From an uncultured Celeribacter sp. (GTDB lineage: Bacteria; Pseudomonadota; Alphaproteobacteria; Rhodobacterales; Rhodobacteraceae): a DNA stretch of 64,000 bases. A program made the translations under genes and the position numbers. The DNA lies in contig NZ_OY780935.1 of assembly GCF_963675965.1 (NCBI RefSeq), forward strand, positions 3,026,501-3,090,500. Direction: 5' to 3'. Below are positions 28,373-36,247 of this stretch, piece by piece (positions within the stretch are counted from its first letter, which is position 1; every line of letters begins with the position of its first letter). The notes under the pieces were generated by a model. It saw only the letters and a list, made by a program, of their open reading frames with translations. It searched no databases and was not told the DNA's origin.

Positions 28373-28464
28373 CACCCCGCTTCTAAAACTGCAGCGCGCG
28401 CAGAACGCTTGAGCTGTGCGACGCTTCGGATTATGGCAGGGCAACCCCAATCCGGAGAGCCGCC

Positions 28465-29340
28465 ATGACCACCTACACCGCCTTCACCAAAACCCAAGGC
28501 AAAGCCCCCGCAGATGCCATTGGCGAAGCGCTAGAAAGGCTGGTGCCGGAACCGACCGGTATTGGCGTCTTCGAGATCGAAGACGGCTCCGGCCTCTGGG
28601 AAGTCGGGGCCTATTTCACCGAAGCGCCCGATGAAATCGCGCTGGCGCTTGTGGCCAAAGCCAATGGTGCACCGGATTTCGTCATCTCCGAACTGCCGGA
28701 CACTGATTGGGTGGCCAAGGTGCGCCGCGATCTGGCCCCGGTCGAAGCCGGGCGGTTCTTCGTCTATGGCTCTCATGACGCCGACAAGCTGCCCGCTGAC
28801 AAGATCGGTCTGCTGATTGAGGCCGCGATGGCCTTTGGCACCGGGCACCACGGCACCACTTTGGGCTGTCTGAAGGCGCTGGACGCGCTGCTGGGCGCGG
28901 GCAAGACATTCGACAATGTTGCCGATATTGGATGTGGCACGGCGGTGCTGGCGATGGCGGCGGCGCAAGTGTCCGACCGTCCCGTGCTGGCTTCTGATAT
29001 CGACGAGGTTGCGGTCGAGGTCGCGCAGAGCAATGTCGACGCTAATGGTCTGACCGGGCAGGTGATCTGCCTAGAGGCCGCGGGCTTCAGCCACGCAGGT
29101 CTTGCCGAAAAGGCACCTTTCGATCTGGTGTTTGCCAACATCCTGAAAGGGCCGCTGGTCGCACTGGCCCCTGAAATGGCAGCGAATGTCGCCCCGGGCG
29201 GCTATGTGATTCTGTCGGGCATTTTGAACCCGCAGGCCGAAGAGGTCGTGTCGGTTTATACTCAGAATGGCTTCAATCTGACTAAAAATGAGCAGATTGT
29301 TGACTGGACGACCCTCACAATGCAGCGTAACGGCGGCTGA
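28465..29340 (+). CDS. prmA: Ribosomal protein L11 methyltransferase (PrmA-like)
   Basis: A 291-residue class I SAM-dependent methyltransferase that trimethylates ribosomal protein L11. The SAM site is DNVADIGCGTAVLAMAAAQ, the acidic loop LASDIDEVAVEVAQSN, and the family catalytic motif NILKGPL. The substrate-binding N-terminal domain and AFGTGHHGTTLGCL, the characteristic PrmA block, are clear. AGCCGCC lies before the ATG. It follows msrA by 92 bases and could share its transcript. Confidence 0.92.
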   Translation: MTTYTAFTKTQGKAPADAIGEALERLVPEPTGIGVFEIEDGSGLWEVGAYFTEAPDEIALALVAKANGAPDFVISELPDTDWVAKVRRDLAPVEAGRFFVYGSHDADKLPADKIGLLIEAAMAFGTGHHGTTLGCLKALDALLGAGKTFDNVADIGCGTAVLAMAAAQVSDRPVLASDIDEVAVEVAQSNVDANGLTGQVICLEAAGFSHAGLAEKAPFDLVFANILKGPLVALAPEMAANVAPGGYVILSGILNPQAEEVVSVYTQNGFNLTKNEQIVDWTTLTMQRNGG

Positions 29341-29432
29341 ATGCCCTGTTTTGCGCATTCTTGGCGTCTTTCAGAGTGTTGGGGGGTAAACTCATGCTGT
29401 CGCATTTCCGACATGTGTGAGGAGAGGCTGTC

Positions 29433-29783
29433 ATGGCACAGGCCGGACCGCAACAGTTCGAAGAAAGACTGGCCAGAATTGAAATGAACCGCCGCAAGCT
29501 CAAGGGCGGCGCGATCTATCCGGTCAATCACGACGGTCTGATCATCGCACGTCCGCGACGGAGGCCTTTGCATCGACGTCCTTTGCATATGTTGGTGGTC
29601 CTGCTGGTCGGGGTGGTGCTGTTCAAGGCTGCGCTCTACGGTATGACCGGTGCAGTGACCTACAACCACCGTATCGCGGAACTGGCCAATGGGCCGGTGT
29701 GGGACCAGGCCGCCGCATGGGTCATGTCCGCCGACAGCCTGACGCAATGGCTGGCGCAACAGGGCCGCATGTTGTTCCTCTGA
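29433..29783 (+). CDS. Hypothetical single-pass membrane protein
   Basis: A 116-residue protein with a basic N-terminal cytoplasmic part (ERLARIEMNRRKLKGG, then IARPRRRPLHRRP), one helix at about 52-71 (LHMLVVLLVGVVLFKAALYG) and a short periplasmic tail. GAGGAG lies before the ATG. It sits between prmA and ruvC; similar small proteins occur before ruvC in the Rhodobacteraceae, but no function is known. Confidence 0.72.
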   Translation: MAQAGPQQFEERLARIEMNRRKLKGGAIYPVNHDGLIIARPRRRPLHRRPLHMLVVLLVGVVLFKAALYGMTGAVTYNHRIAELANGPVWDQAAAWVMSADSLTQWLAQQGRMLFL

Positions 29784-29878
29784 ACAGGTTTTCCTAGACC
29801 CATCTGCCATTCTCGCTGGTCAATGTTCATGTTTCGTGCTAATTGCGGAAACAACAGAACAAACGAGCAGGTGAGACA

Positions 29879-30388
29879 ATGCGGGTGATGGGTATCGACC
29901 CCGGGCTGCGCAATATGGGCTGGGGCATCATTGATGTTCAGGGGTCGCGCATCAGCCATGTGGCCAATGGCATTTGCCGGTCCGCTGCTGCGGATGATCT
30001 GGCCGTGCGCCTATTGTCGCTGTTTGATCAACTCACCGAAATCGTTGCCACCTATCAGCCCGATACGGCGGCGGTGGAACAGACCTTTGTCAACAAGGAC
30101 GCCGTGGCCACGCTGAAGTTGGGGCAGGCGCGATCCGTTGCGCTTCTGGTGCCGGCGCGGGCGGGCATTCCGATTGGCGAATATGCCCCGAATGCGGTGA
30201 AAAAGACCGTGGTCGGCGTCGGTCATGCCGCCAAACAGCAGGTCGAACATATGATCAAGCTGCAACTGCCGGGGGCAAAGCTGGCCGGGGCCGATGCGGT
30301 CGACGCCCTGGCCATCGCGATCACCCATTCCTACCACGCGCAGTCTTCCTCACGGTTGGCGGATGCGCTCAGAAAGGCGGCCTCATGA
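29879..30388 (+). CDS. ruvC: Holliday junction resolvase RuvC
   Basis: A 169-residue RuvC nuclease of the resolvasome. Acidic catalytic residues appear as Asp 7 (MGIDPG), the Glu in AAVEQTFVN and the two Asp in GADAVDALAIAITH. ATG 29879 has GCAGGTGA upstream; the longer start at 29843 is rejected because the family's N-terminus begins at MGIDPG. It overlaps ruvA by 4 bases. The operon ruvCAB is complete. Confidence 0.96.
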   Translation: MRVMGIDPGLRNMGWGIIDVQGSRISHVANGICRSAAADDLAVRLLSLFDQLTEIVATYQPDTAAVEQTFVNKDAVATLKLGQARSVALLVPARAGIPIGEYAPNAVKKTVVGVGHAAKQQVEHMIKLQLPGAKLAGADAVDALAIAITHSYHAQSSSRLADALRKAAS

Positions 30389-31074
30389 TCGGCAAACTGA
30401 CAGGTGTCATCGACTACATCGGGACAGATCACGTGATGATCGATGTTCGGGGCGTCGGCTATATCGTGCATGTGTCCGAACGCACGCGCATGGCTTTGCC
30501 GGGGCAGGGGGCGCCGGTGTCGCTTTATACCGATATGCTGGTGCGTGAAGACCTGTTGCAGTTGTTTGGCTTTTCATCGCTTTTGGAAAAGGAATGGTAT
30601 CGTCTGCTGATTTCGGTGCAGGGCATCGGCTCGAAAGCGGCGATGGCGATCCTTGGGACACTGGGCCCCGAGGCCACGGGGCGCGCGATTGCGCTGGGCG
30701 ACTGGAGCGCGGTGAAGGCCGCGCCGGGCGTCGGGCCAAAGATTGCGCAGCGCGTGGTCAATGAGCTCAAGGACAAGGCTCCCACGGTGATGGCGATGGG
30801 CGGCTCTTTGGCCAGGACTTTGGAGGCTCCAGACGGGGTTGAGGCGGTCGATAGCGATGGGCCTGCCGCCTCTGCTGTGCCGCGCAAGGCGGCTCCGGCT
30901 GCGAAGAAAGCCTCGGCCAGCGCCGAGGCCGAAGCCATGTCGGCGCTGCAAAACCTTGGCTATGCGCCGTCGGACGCCGCGCAGGCGGTGGCTCAGGCCG
31001 GGCAGGACACCCCCGAGGCGGACACATCGGGGCTGATCCGGGCCGCGCTGAAACTGCTGGCGCCGAAAGGGTAA
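30385..31074 (+). CDS. ruvA: Holliday junction branch migration protein RuvA
   Basis: A 229-residue RuvA that binds the four-way junction and loads RuvB. N-terminal OB fold (MIGKLTGVIDYIGTDHVMIDVRGVGYIVHV), the two HhH motifs (VQGIGSKAAMAILG, APGVGPKIAQRVVNELKDK), a flexible Ala-rich linker and the C-terminal RuvB-binding domain (ALQNLGYAPSDAAQAV). The linker is longer than in E. coli RuvA (203 residues). Overlaps ruvC; ruvB starts 7 bases after the stop. Confidence 0.96.
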   Translation: MIGKLTGVIDYIGTDHVMIDVRGVGYIVHVSERTRMALPGQGAPVSLYTDMLVREDLLQLFGFSSLLEKEWYRLLISVQGIGSKAAMAILGTLGPEATGRAIALGDWSAVKAAPGVGPKIAQRVVNELKDKAPTVMAMGGSLARTLEAPDGVEAVDSDGPAASAVPRKAAPAAKKASASAEAEAMSALQNLGYAPSDAAQAVAQAGQDTPEADTSGLIRAALKLLAPKG

Positions 31075-31080
31075 ATCACC

Positions 31081-32109
31081 ATGGAGCATCCCGATCCGAC
31101 CCTGCGTCCTGACCGTCGCCCCGAAGATGCCGACCGGGCGCTACGCCCGCAGGCGCTGGAAGAGTTCATCGGTCAGCAGGAAGCCCGGGCCAACCTGCGT
31201 GTCTTCATCGAATCCGCGCGGATGCGCGAAGAGGCGATGGACCATGTCCTGTTTTATGGTCCGCCGGGGCTGGGCAAGACTACGCTGGCGCAGATCATGG
31301 CCCGCGAACTTGGGGTGAATTTCAAGATGACCTCGGGGCCGGTGCTGGCCAAGGCGGGGGATCTGGCGGCGATTCTGACCAATCTGGAAGCGCGGGACGT
31401 GTTGTTCATCGACGAAATCCATCGGATGAACCCGGTTGTCGAAGAGGTGCTTTATCCTGCGATGGAGGATTTCGAGCTGGATCTGGTCATCGGTGAAGGC
31501 CCGGCGGCGCGCACTGTGCGGATCGAACTCCAGCCCTTTACGCTGGTTGGGGCCACGACCCGTCTGGGTCTGTTGACGACGCCGCTGCGGGACCGCTTTG
31601 GCATCCCGACCCGACTGCAATTCTACACGGTCGAGGAATTGCATGAGATCGTCAGTCGCGGTGCGCGGCTCTTGGGAGTGGTTTGTGATCCGGAAGGCGC
31701 GCATGAAATTGCCAAACGCGCGCGGGGCACGCCCCGGATTGCCGGGCGCCTGTTACGCCGGGTGGTCGACTTTGCCGTGGTCGAGGGTAACGGGCGGATC
31801 ACCAAACCGCTGGCGGACAATGCGCTCACCCGTCTGGGGGTCGACTTGCTGGGGCTGGATGGTGCGGACCGTCGCTATCTGATTATGATTGCGGAGAACT
31901 ACGGGGGCGGGCCGGTCGGTGTGGAAACGCTGGCGGCGGCGTTGTCGGAAAGCCGCGATGCCATTGAGGATGTGATCGAGCCCTATCTGTTGCAGCAAGG
32001 CCTGATACAGCGCACGCCGCGCGGCCGGATGCTGGGGCAGAAGGCCTGGCGTCATCTTGGTCTTGAAGCGCCGAAAGCACCGGATCAGTCGGATTTGTTT
32101 GGGAAGTGA
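31081..32109 (+). CDS. ruvB: Holliday junction branch migration helicase RuvB
   Basis: A 342-residue AAA+ motor. Walker A GPPGLGKTTL, Walker B FIDEIHRMN, sensor/arginine-finger regions LVGATTRLGLLTTPLRDRFG, and the C-terminal winged helix ending in PRGRMLGQKAWRHLGL. Third gene of ruvCAB. A MazG-like gene follows by 32 bases and may be on the same transcript. Confidence 0.97.
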   Translation: MEHPDPTLRPDRRPEDADRALRPQALEEFIGQQEARANLRVFIESARMREEAMDHVLFYGPPGLGKTTLAQIMARELGVNFKMTSGPVLAKAGDLAAILTNLEARDVLFIDEIHRMNPVVEEVLYPAMEDFELDLVIGEGPAARTVRIELQPFTLVGATTRLGLLTTPLRDRFGIPTRLQFYTVEELHEIVSRGARLLGVVCDPEGAHEIAKRARGTPRIAGRLLRRVVDFAVVEGNGRITKPLADNALTRLGVDLLGLDGADRRYLIMIAENYGGGPVGVETLAAALSESRDAIEDVIEPYLLQQGLIQRTPRGRMLGQKAWRHLGLEAPKAPDQSDLFGK

Positions 32110-32141
32110 TACCGCCAGGGACGCAAGGGGAGTGAGCAATC

Positions 32142-32465
32142 ATGGATTTGAAAGACCTTCAGCGTCAGGCGGCGGCCGTCAATCAGATATATGCCGAGGC
32201 GTTTGATCTGAAGCGGGATGGGCTGATGCTGATTGGCAAGCTGACCGAAGAAACCGGAGAGGTGGCCGCGGCCTATCTCAAACTGCACAATCGGGCTCGG
32301 GGCGCAGATGGCGATCCGGCGCAGCTGCGGCGTGCGTTCGAAGACGAACTGGCCGATCTTCTGGGGTTTCTGGCCGTGCTGGCCCAAAGCGAAGGCGTCG
32401 ATCTGGCAGAGGCTTTTGCGCGCAAATGGGGTCGCTATCTGTCAGAGGAGCAGGCCGGGGTATAG
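32142..32465 (+). CDS. MazG-like nucleotide pyrophosphohydrolase family protein
   Basis: A 107-residue single-domain protein of the all-alpha NTP pyrophosphatase group. The metal-binding pattern is present: EExxE at 36-40 (EETGEVAAAY) and a downstream ExxD with E69 and D72 (FEDELADLLGF). The nucleotide substrate is not predictable. It lies directly behind ruvB on the same strand and would fit nucleotide-pool cleaning, an inference from family only. A purine-rich GGGGAGTGAG lies upstream of the ATG. Confidence 0.72.
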   Translation: MDLKDLQRQAAAVNQIYAEAFDLKRDGLMLIGKLTEETGEVAAAYLKLHNRARGADGDPAQLRRAFEDELADLLGFLAVLAQSEGVDLAEAFARKWGRYLSEEQAGV

Positions 32466-32473
32466 GTCGTCGC

Positions 32474-32911
32474 TTAGCCCAGCAGATGTCCCATCTGCGC
32501 CACGGCCAGCCTGTAACCGTTCACGCCGCACCCTGCCATGACTGCATCCGCGCGCATCGAGACATAGGAATGGTGGCGAAAGGCTTCGCGTTTGTGGACC
32601 TGACTGATATGCACCTCGATCACCGGCCCCTCAAAGGTATTGAGCGCATCCAGAATCGCCACCGACGTATGGGTGTATGCGGCCGGGTTGATCACGATCC
32701 CGGCGGCTTTTTCGCGGGCTTCGTGGATCAGGTCGATGATCTCGCCCTCATGGTTCGACTGGGCGAATACAATGTCTAGATCATGACGCGCAGCTTCTGC
32801 TGCGCAAAGTGCCTCGACGTCTGCGAGGGTCTCATGGCCGTAGATCTCCGGCTGGCGTTTGCCCAGAAGGTTCAGGTTCGGTCCGTTGAGAATGTAGACG
32901 GTTTTGCTCAT
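32474..32911 (-). CDS. aroQ: 3-Dehydroquinate dehydratase, type II
   Basis: A 145-residue type II dehydroquinase of the shikimate pathway. The family N-terminus ILNGPNLNLLGKRQPEIYG carries the reactive Arg 19 and Tyr 24; QSNHEGEIIDLIHEA, INPAAYTHTSVAILDAL and EVHISQVHKREAFRHHS complete the active site. It is convergent with the MazG-like gene (8 bases apart) and divergent from the small gene at 33077. Confidence 0.96.
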   Translation of the reverse strand: MSKTVYILNGPNLNLLGKRQPEIYGHETLADVEALCAAEAARHDLDIVFAQSNHEGEIIDLIHEAREKAAGIVINPAAYTHTSVAILDALNTFEGPVIEVHISQVHKREAFRHHSYVSMRADAVMAGCGVNGYRLAVAQMGHLLG

Positions 32912-33076
32912 GTCTGCCCCGCAAGATCTGTGTGACCGGAGTTATGCGGGACATGGATGCAAAGCGCAAGGAAATCGCATATTCTGATCGAAATCGGGCG
33001 TCCTGAAAATGTGTCATTGGCGCAGGCTGTTTGGCGTGTTAGCTGGGGGAAAATGTGACACTGAGGGACTGATCCG

Positions 33077-33253
33077 ATGAACCGCGTATGGCATGAAGCC
33101 CATCCGATGCCCAGAAATCCCACGGAACACGAACGGATGGAATGGCATCTGGAGCACGCCCGGGAATGTGGTTGCCGCCCGATCCCGCAACCCTTGCGGG
33201 ATGCGATGATCGCAAGGGGCCTTGAGATCCCGACCCCGGCTGGCAAGGCGTGA
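33077..33253 (+). CDS. Small conserved-looking protein, 58 residues
   Basis: ATG at 33077 opens a 59-codon frame ending TGA at 33251-33253, preceded by GAGGGA. The product is rich in His, Glu, Arg and Cys: it starts MNRVWHEAHPMPRNPTEHER, then has WHLEHARECGCRPIP and ends in an IPTPAG tail. The paired Cys-Gly-Cys with nearby His residues could bind a metal. It is the only frame in this gap with a good ribosome-binding site. No family can be named. Confidence 0.55.
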   Translation: MNRVWHEAHPMPRNPTEHERMEWHLEHARECGCRPIPQPLRDAMIARGLEIPTPAGKA

Positions 33254-33336
33254 TCCGGCTGTGGGGCAAAGCGCAGACCGTTCCACGATAAGACCGGCCC
33301 AAGATTAAGACAGACCATAAGAAGACGGAGCATTCG

Positions 33337-33969
33337 ATGACCGCTGAAATCGCCCCGGAAGGGGTCGAAGCCTTCTTTACCCGCGCCACAGGCGACTATG
33401 TGTTTGCGCGCTGGGGTCGCCCAATTGCCCCCGTGGTGTTCGGGGTCGAAGACGAAACCCTGACCATCGTCAAAAGCGCGATCGAAGCCTGTGTGGCGAT
33501 TGCCGGGCATCAGATGGCGGAAACCGACCCGGAACTGGGGTCGAATCTGATGGTGTTTTTCTTGTCCGATTGGGCTGAGCTTTTGGATGTGCCGCATATG
33601 GGCGATCTGATCCCCGATCTGGAGGGCAAGGTGGCCGCGCTTCAGGCCAAGAATGCGCATCAGTATCGCGCCTTCCGCTTTGACGATCAGGATGCGATCA
33701 AGGCGTGCTTTACCTTCGTGCGGATGGGAGGCGCGATGGATGACGTGCCCGCCGAGGTGATCGCGCTGAGCCAGGCGGTGCAGGCCATGCTGCTGTGGTC
33801 CGACAAGGCCTTTACCCAGGACAGCCCGCTGGCGGTTGCGTCCGAGGGCACGGTGGTGCGCCCGGATGTGGCCAATGTGCTGCGTGCCGCTTACGATTCG
33901 CTGTTGCCCGTAGCCGCGCGCGATGCCGCGCATGCGCTCAGGCTTTATGCGCGGGTGGTCGCGGGGTGA
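33337..33969 (+). CDS. Conserved hypothetical protein
   Basis: A 210-residue soluble protein with no recognised motif. Its N-terminal part contains VFARWGRPIAPVVFGVEDETL and a central FFLSDWAELLDVPHMGDLIPDLEGKV; the C-terminal third is helical with ARDAAHALRLYARVVAG. AAGACGGAG lies before the start. It ends 1 base before the thpR start, so the two are probably co-translated. Function unknown; context links it loosely to RNA metabolism. Confidence 0.7.
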   Translation: MTAEIAPEGVEAFFTRATGDYVFARWGRPIAPVVFGVEDETLTIVKSAIEACVAIAGHQMAETDPELGSNLMVFFLSDWAELLDVPHMGDLIPDLEGKVAALQAKNAHQYRAFRFDDQDAIKACFTFVRMGGAMDDVPAEVIALSQAVQAMLLWSDKAFTQDSPLAVASEGTVVRPDVANVLRAAYDSLLPVAARDAAHALRLYARVVAG

Positions 33970-33970
33970 A

Positions 33971-34513
33971 ATGCGCGCCTTTGTTGGCATTCCCCTGCCG
34001 GAGGATTTGACCGACCGGCTTAAAGAACTGGCGGTGGGGCTGCGCTTTGGCCGTGCGGTGCCCGCCGAGAATATGCATGTGACGCTGGCTTTTCTGGATG
34101 AGCAGCCAGAAGAGGTGCTGGCGGATCTGCATGAGGCGCTTGCCGGGATGCACCTGCCTGCACCGCATCTTGAGATCGACGGGTTGGATGTATTCGGGGG
34201 CGACAAGCCCCGGTTGCTGTTCGCGCGCGTGGTGCCAGATGCCGGTCTGAGCGATCTGCGCGCCAAGGTGCGCCAGGCCGCGGGGCAGGTGGGGATTGCG
34301 CTCAAACATGAGAGATTCCGTCCCCACATCACCCTGCGCCGTTTTTCTCGTCTGTTCCCGCATGAGCGTCTGGAACTGGAGCATTTCTTCGCGGCGTGCG
34401 GCGGCTTTGCATGGCCGGGGTTCGCGGCCCCGGACTGTGTGTTATATGCATCGCATCTGACGCAGGACGGGGCACAATACGACAGGCTTGCGACCTATCC
34501 CCTTCGCGCCTAG
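33971..34513 (+). CDS. thpR: RNA 2',3'-cyclic phosphodiesterase (2H family)
   Basis: A 180-residue 2H phosphoesterase with both catalytic HxTL tetrads: HVTL at 36-39 and HITL at 119-122. Such ThpR/LigT proteins open 2',3'-cyclic phosphates on RNA ends and can ligate tRNA half-molecules in vitro. The N-terminus MRAFVGIPLPEDL is typical. ATG 33971 is chosen; the longer frame to 33923 overlaps the preceding gene. It ends 29 bases before ybgC. Confidence 0.88.
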   Translation: MRAFVGIPLPEDLTDRLKELAVGLRFGRAVPAENMHVTLAFLDEQPEEVLADLHEALAGMHLPAPHLEIDGLDVFGGDKPRLLFARVVPDAGLSDLRAKVRQAAGQVGIALKHERFRPHITLRRFSRLFPHERLELEHFFAACGGFAWPGFAAPDCVLYASHLTQDGAQYDRLATYPLRA

Positions 34514-34542
34514 TTTGGGCGCGTGTGACGAAAGGCTTCCCG

Positions 34543-34932
34543 ATGACCCATACATTTCCCGTCCATGTCTATTACGAGGACACCGATCTTGCGGGCATCG
34601 TCTATTATGCGAACTACCTCAAGTTTATCGAACGCGCCCGCACCGAATGGGTGCGGGAATTGGGCATTGATCAGGTTGCGCTGAAAGAGGAAGAGGGGCT
34701 GGTTTTCGCGGTGCGCCGGGTCGAGGCGGACTATCTCAGTCCGGCGAAATTCGATGACGATCTGACCGTGACCACCGACCTGGAGGCAATGAGCGGCGCC
34801 CGCATCGTGCTCAGCCAAAACGTTCTGCGTGGAGAAGAGCACCTGTTTGCGGCACAGGTGACGCTGGTTGCGCTGACGGCGACGGGTCATCCGGCCCGTC
34901 TTCCGGCGGTTCTCCGCCGAAATCTGCACTAA
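34543..34932 (+). CDS. ybgC: Acyl-CoA thioesterase YbgC, Tol-Pal cluster
   Basis: A 129-residue hot-dog thioesterase. Catalytic Asp 15 in VYYEDTDLAGIVYYANYL is the family hallmark; DYLSPAKFDDDLTV follows. YbgC belongs to the Tol-Pal operon in many proteobacteria and acts on short acyl-CoA or acyl-ACP, with links to phospholipid metabolism. ATG 34543 has AAAGG upstream; the longer open frame overlaps thpR and is rejected. The tolQ leader follows. Confidence 0.9.
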   Translation: MTHTFPVHVYYEDTDLAGIVYYANYLKFIERARTEWVRELGIDQVALKEEEGLVFAVRRVEADYLSPAKFDDDLTVTTDLEAMSGARIVLSQNVLRGEEHLFAAQVTLVALTATGHPARLPAVLRRNLH

Positions 34933-34953
34933 AACCCAAAAAATTCCCCGCTT

Positions 34954-35016
34954 TTTACCAAACCCTCACAGGTTAGTGTTGGCGTGACCCCTCGCCGTTT
35001 GGTAAATCTGGGGTCA
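34954..35016 (+). promoter_or_regulatory. Interlocking inverted repeats in the tolQ leader
   Basis: TTTACCAAAC (34954-34963) is a perfect 10-base inverted match of GTTTGGTAAA (34997-35006). TGACCCC (34985-34991), inside that loop, matches GGGGTCA (35010-35016). The arms alternate (a, b, a', b'), so in RNA the two stems either exclude each other or form a pseudoknot. They end 51 bases before the tolQ start. This could be a switch or attenuator between ybgC and tolQ, or a pair of DNA operators. Confidence 0.45.
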
Positions 35017-35067
35017 TCATCAGAGCCGTGCAAACGCGGCCGACAGGCGAACAAAAAGAGCAGGTTC

Positions 35068-35763
35068 ATGGACCAACAAACCCTTGCGATGGCGCAGGAG
35101 ATCGACTTCTCGCTGCTGGCGCTTTTCATGCGCGCAACCTTCATTGTGAAGATCGTGATGATCCTTCTGATCGTGGCCTCGTTCTGGTCATGGTCGATCA
35201 TCATTCAGAAATTCATCCTGTTCCGCAAAGCGCGGGCCGAAGCCGAGGCCTTTGATCAGGCCTTCTGGTCCGGGGAGCCGCTGGACGAGCTCTATGATCA
35301 GCTGTCGGGCAATGCGATGTCGGCGCCCGAGCGGGTCTTTGCTGCGGGCATGACCGAATGGCGACGCTCGCATCGCGCCGATGGCAAGCTGATCGCAGGT
35401 GCACAATCACGGATCGACCGGTCGATGGATGTTGCGATTGCGAAAGAAGCCGAAGGCATGAACAGCGGCCTGTCGTTTCTGGCCACAGTCGGGTCGACCG
35501 GGCCGTTCATCGGTCTATTCGGGACGGTTTGGGGCATCAAGACGGCCTTTGAAGACATCGCCATGGCGCAGTCCACCAATCTGGCCGTTGTCGCACCGGG
35601 GATCGCCGAGGCCCTGCTGGCGACCGCTCTGGGGCTTCTGGCCGCGATTCCGGCCGTGATTTTCTACAACAAACTGAACGCGGACAGCGATCGCATTTTG
35701 GGCGGTTACGAAGCTTTCGCCGATGAGTTCGCCACCATCCTGTCGCGCGAGTTGGACAGCTGA
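35068..35763 (+). CDS. tolQ: Tol-Pal system inner-membrane protein TolQ
   Basis: A 231-residue ExbB/TolQ protein, part of the proton-driven motor that constricts the outer membrane during division. Three helices: about 17-43, then after a large cytoplasmic loop two helices beginning FLATVGSTGPFIGLFGTVWGIK and LAVVAPGIAEALLATALGLLAAIPAV, both signature segments. ATG 35068 has AAAAAGAGCAGG upstream; the in-frame start at 34984 lies in the structured leader. TolR follows by 1 base. Confidence 0.95.
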   Translation: MDQQTLAMAQEIDFSLLALFMRATFIVKIVMILLIVASFWSWSIIIQKFILFRKARAEAEAFDQAFWSGEPLDELYDQLSGNAMSAPERVFAAGMTEWRRSHRADGKLIAGAQSRIDRSMDVAIAKEAEGMNSGLSFLATVGSTGPFIGLFGTVWGIKTAFEDIAMAQSTNLAVVAPGIAEALLATALGLLAAIPAVIFYNKLNADSDRILGGYEAFADEFATILSRELDS

Positions 35764-35764
35764 C

Positions 35765-36235
35765 ATGGGTGCAGGTGTCGTACAGAAACAAGGCGGTGGC
35801 GGACGGCGCGGACGGCGTCGGCGGCCGCAGGCGATGAGCGAAATCAACGTGACGCCCTTTGTGGACGTCATGCTGGTGCTGTTGATTATCTTCATGGTGG
35901 CGGCGCCGATGATGACCGTCGGCGTGCCGGTCGAACTTCCGGAGACGGCGGCCACAGCCCTGCCCCAAGAGGAACAGGAACCTTTGACCATCACCCTGAC
36001 GGCCGACGGGCAGGTGCTCTTGATGTCCAACGAGACGCCCGAAGGCGATCTGGTGGCCAAGCTGACCGCTATTGCTGCCGAACGCCAAGATGACAAAATC
36101 TTCCTGCGCGCAGACGGATCCGTGCCTTACGAACGTGTGGCGCAGGTCATGGGCGCGCTGAACGCCGGGGGATTTCGCAAGATCGGTCTGGTGACGGAGC
36201 AGGGCGGTCCCCGTCTTGACGGATCCGGGAATTAA
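35765..36235 (+). CDS. tolR: Tol-Pal system protein TolR (ExbD family)
   Basis: A 156-residue ExbD/TolR protein with a Gly/Arg-rich cytoplasmic N-terminus, a single helix containing the proton-coupling Asp 34 (INVTPFVDVMLVLLIIFMV), and a periplasmic domain (LTITLTADGQVLLM ... YERVAQVMGALNAGGFRKIGLV). Start ATG is one base after the tolQ stop. It forms the motor with TolQ and TolA. Confidence 0.95.
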   Translation: MGAGVVQKQGGGGRRGRRRRPQAMSEINVTPFVDVMLVLLIIFMVAAPMMTVGVPVELPETAATALPQEEQEPLTITLTADGQVLLMSNETPEGDLVAKLTAIAAERQDDKIFLRADGSVPYERVAQVMGALNAGGFRKIGLVTEQGGPRLDGSGN

Positions 36236-36247
36236 GAGGCGCATCGC

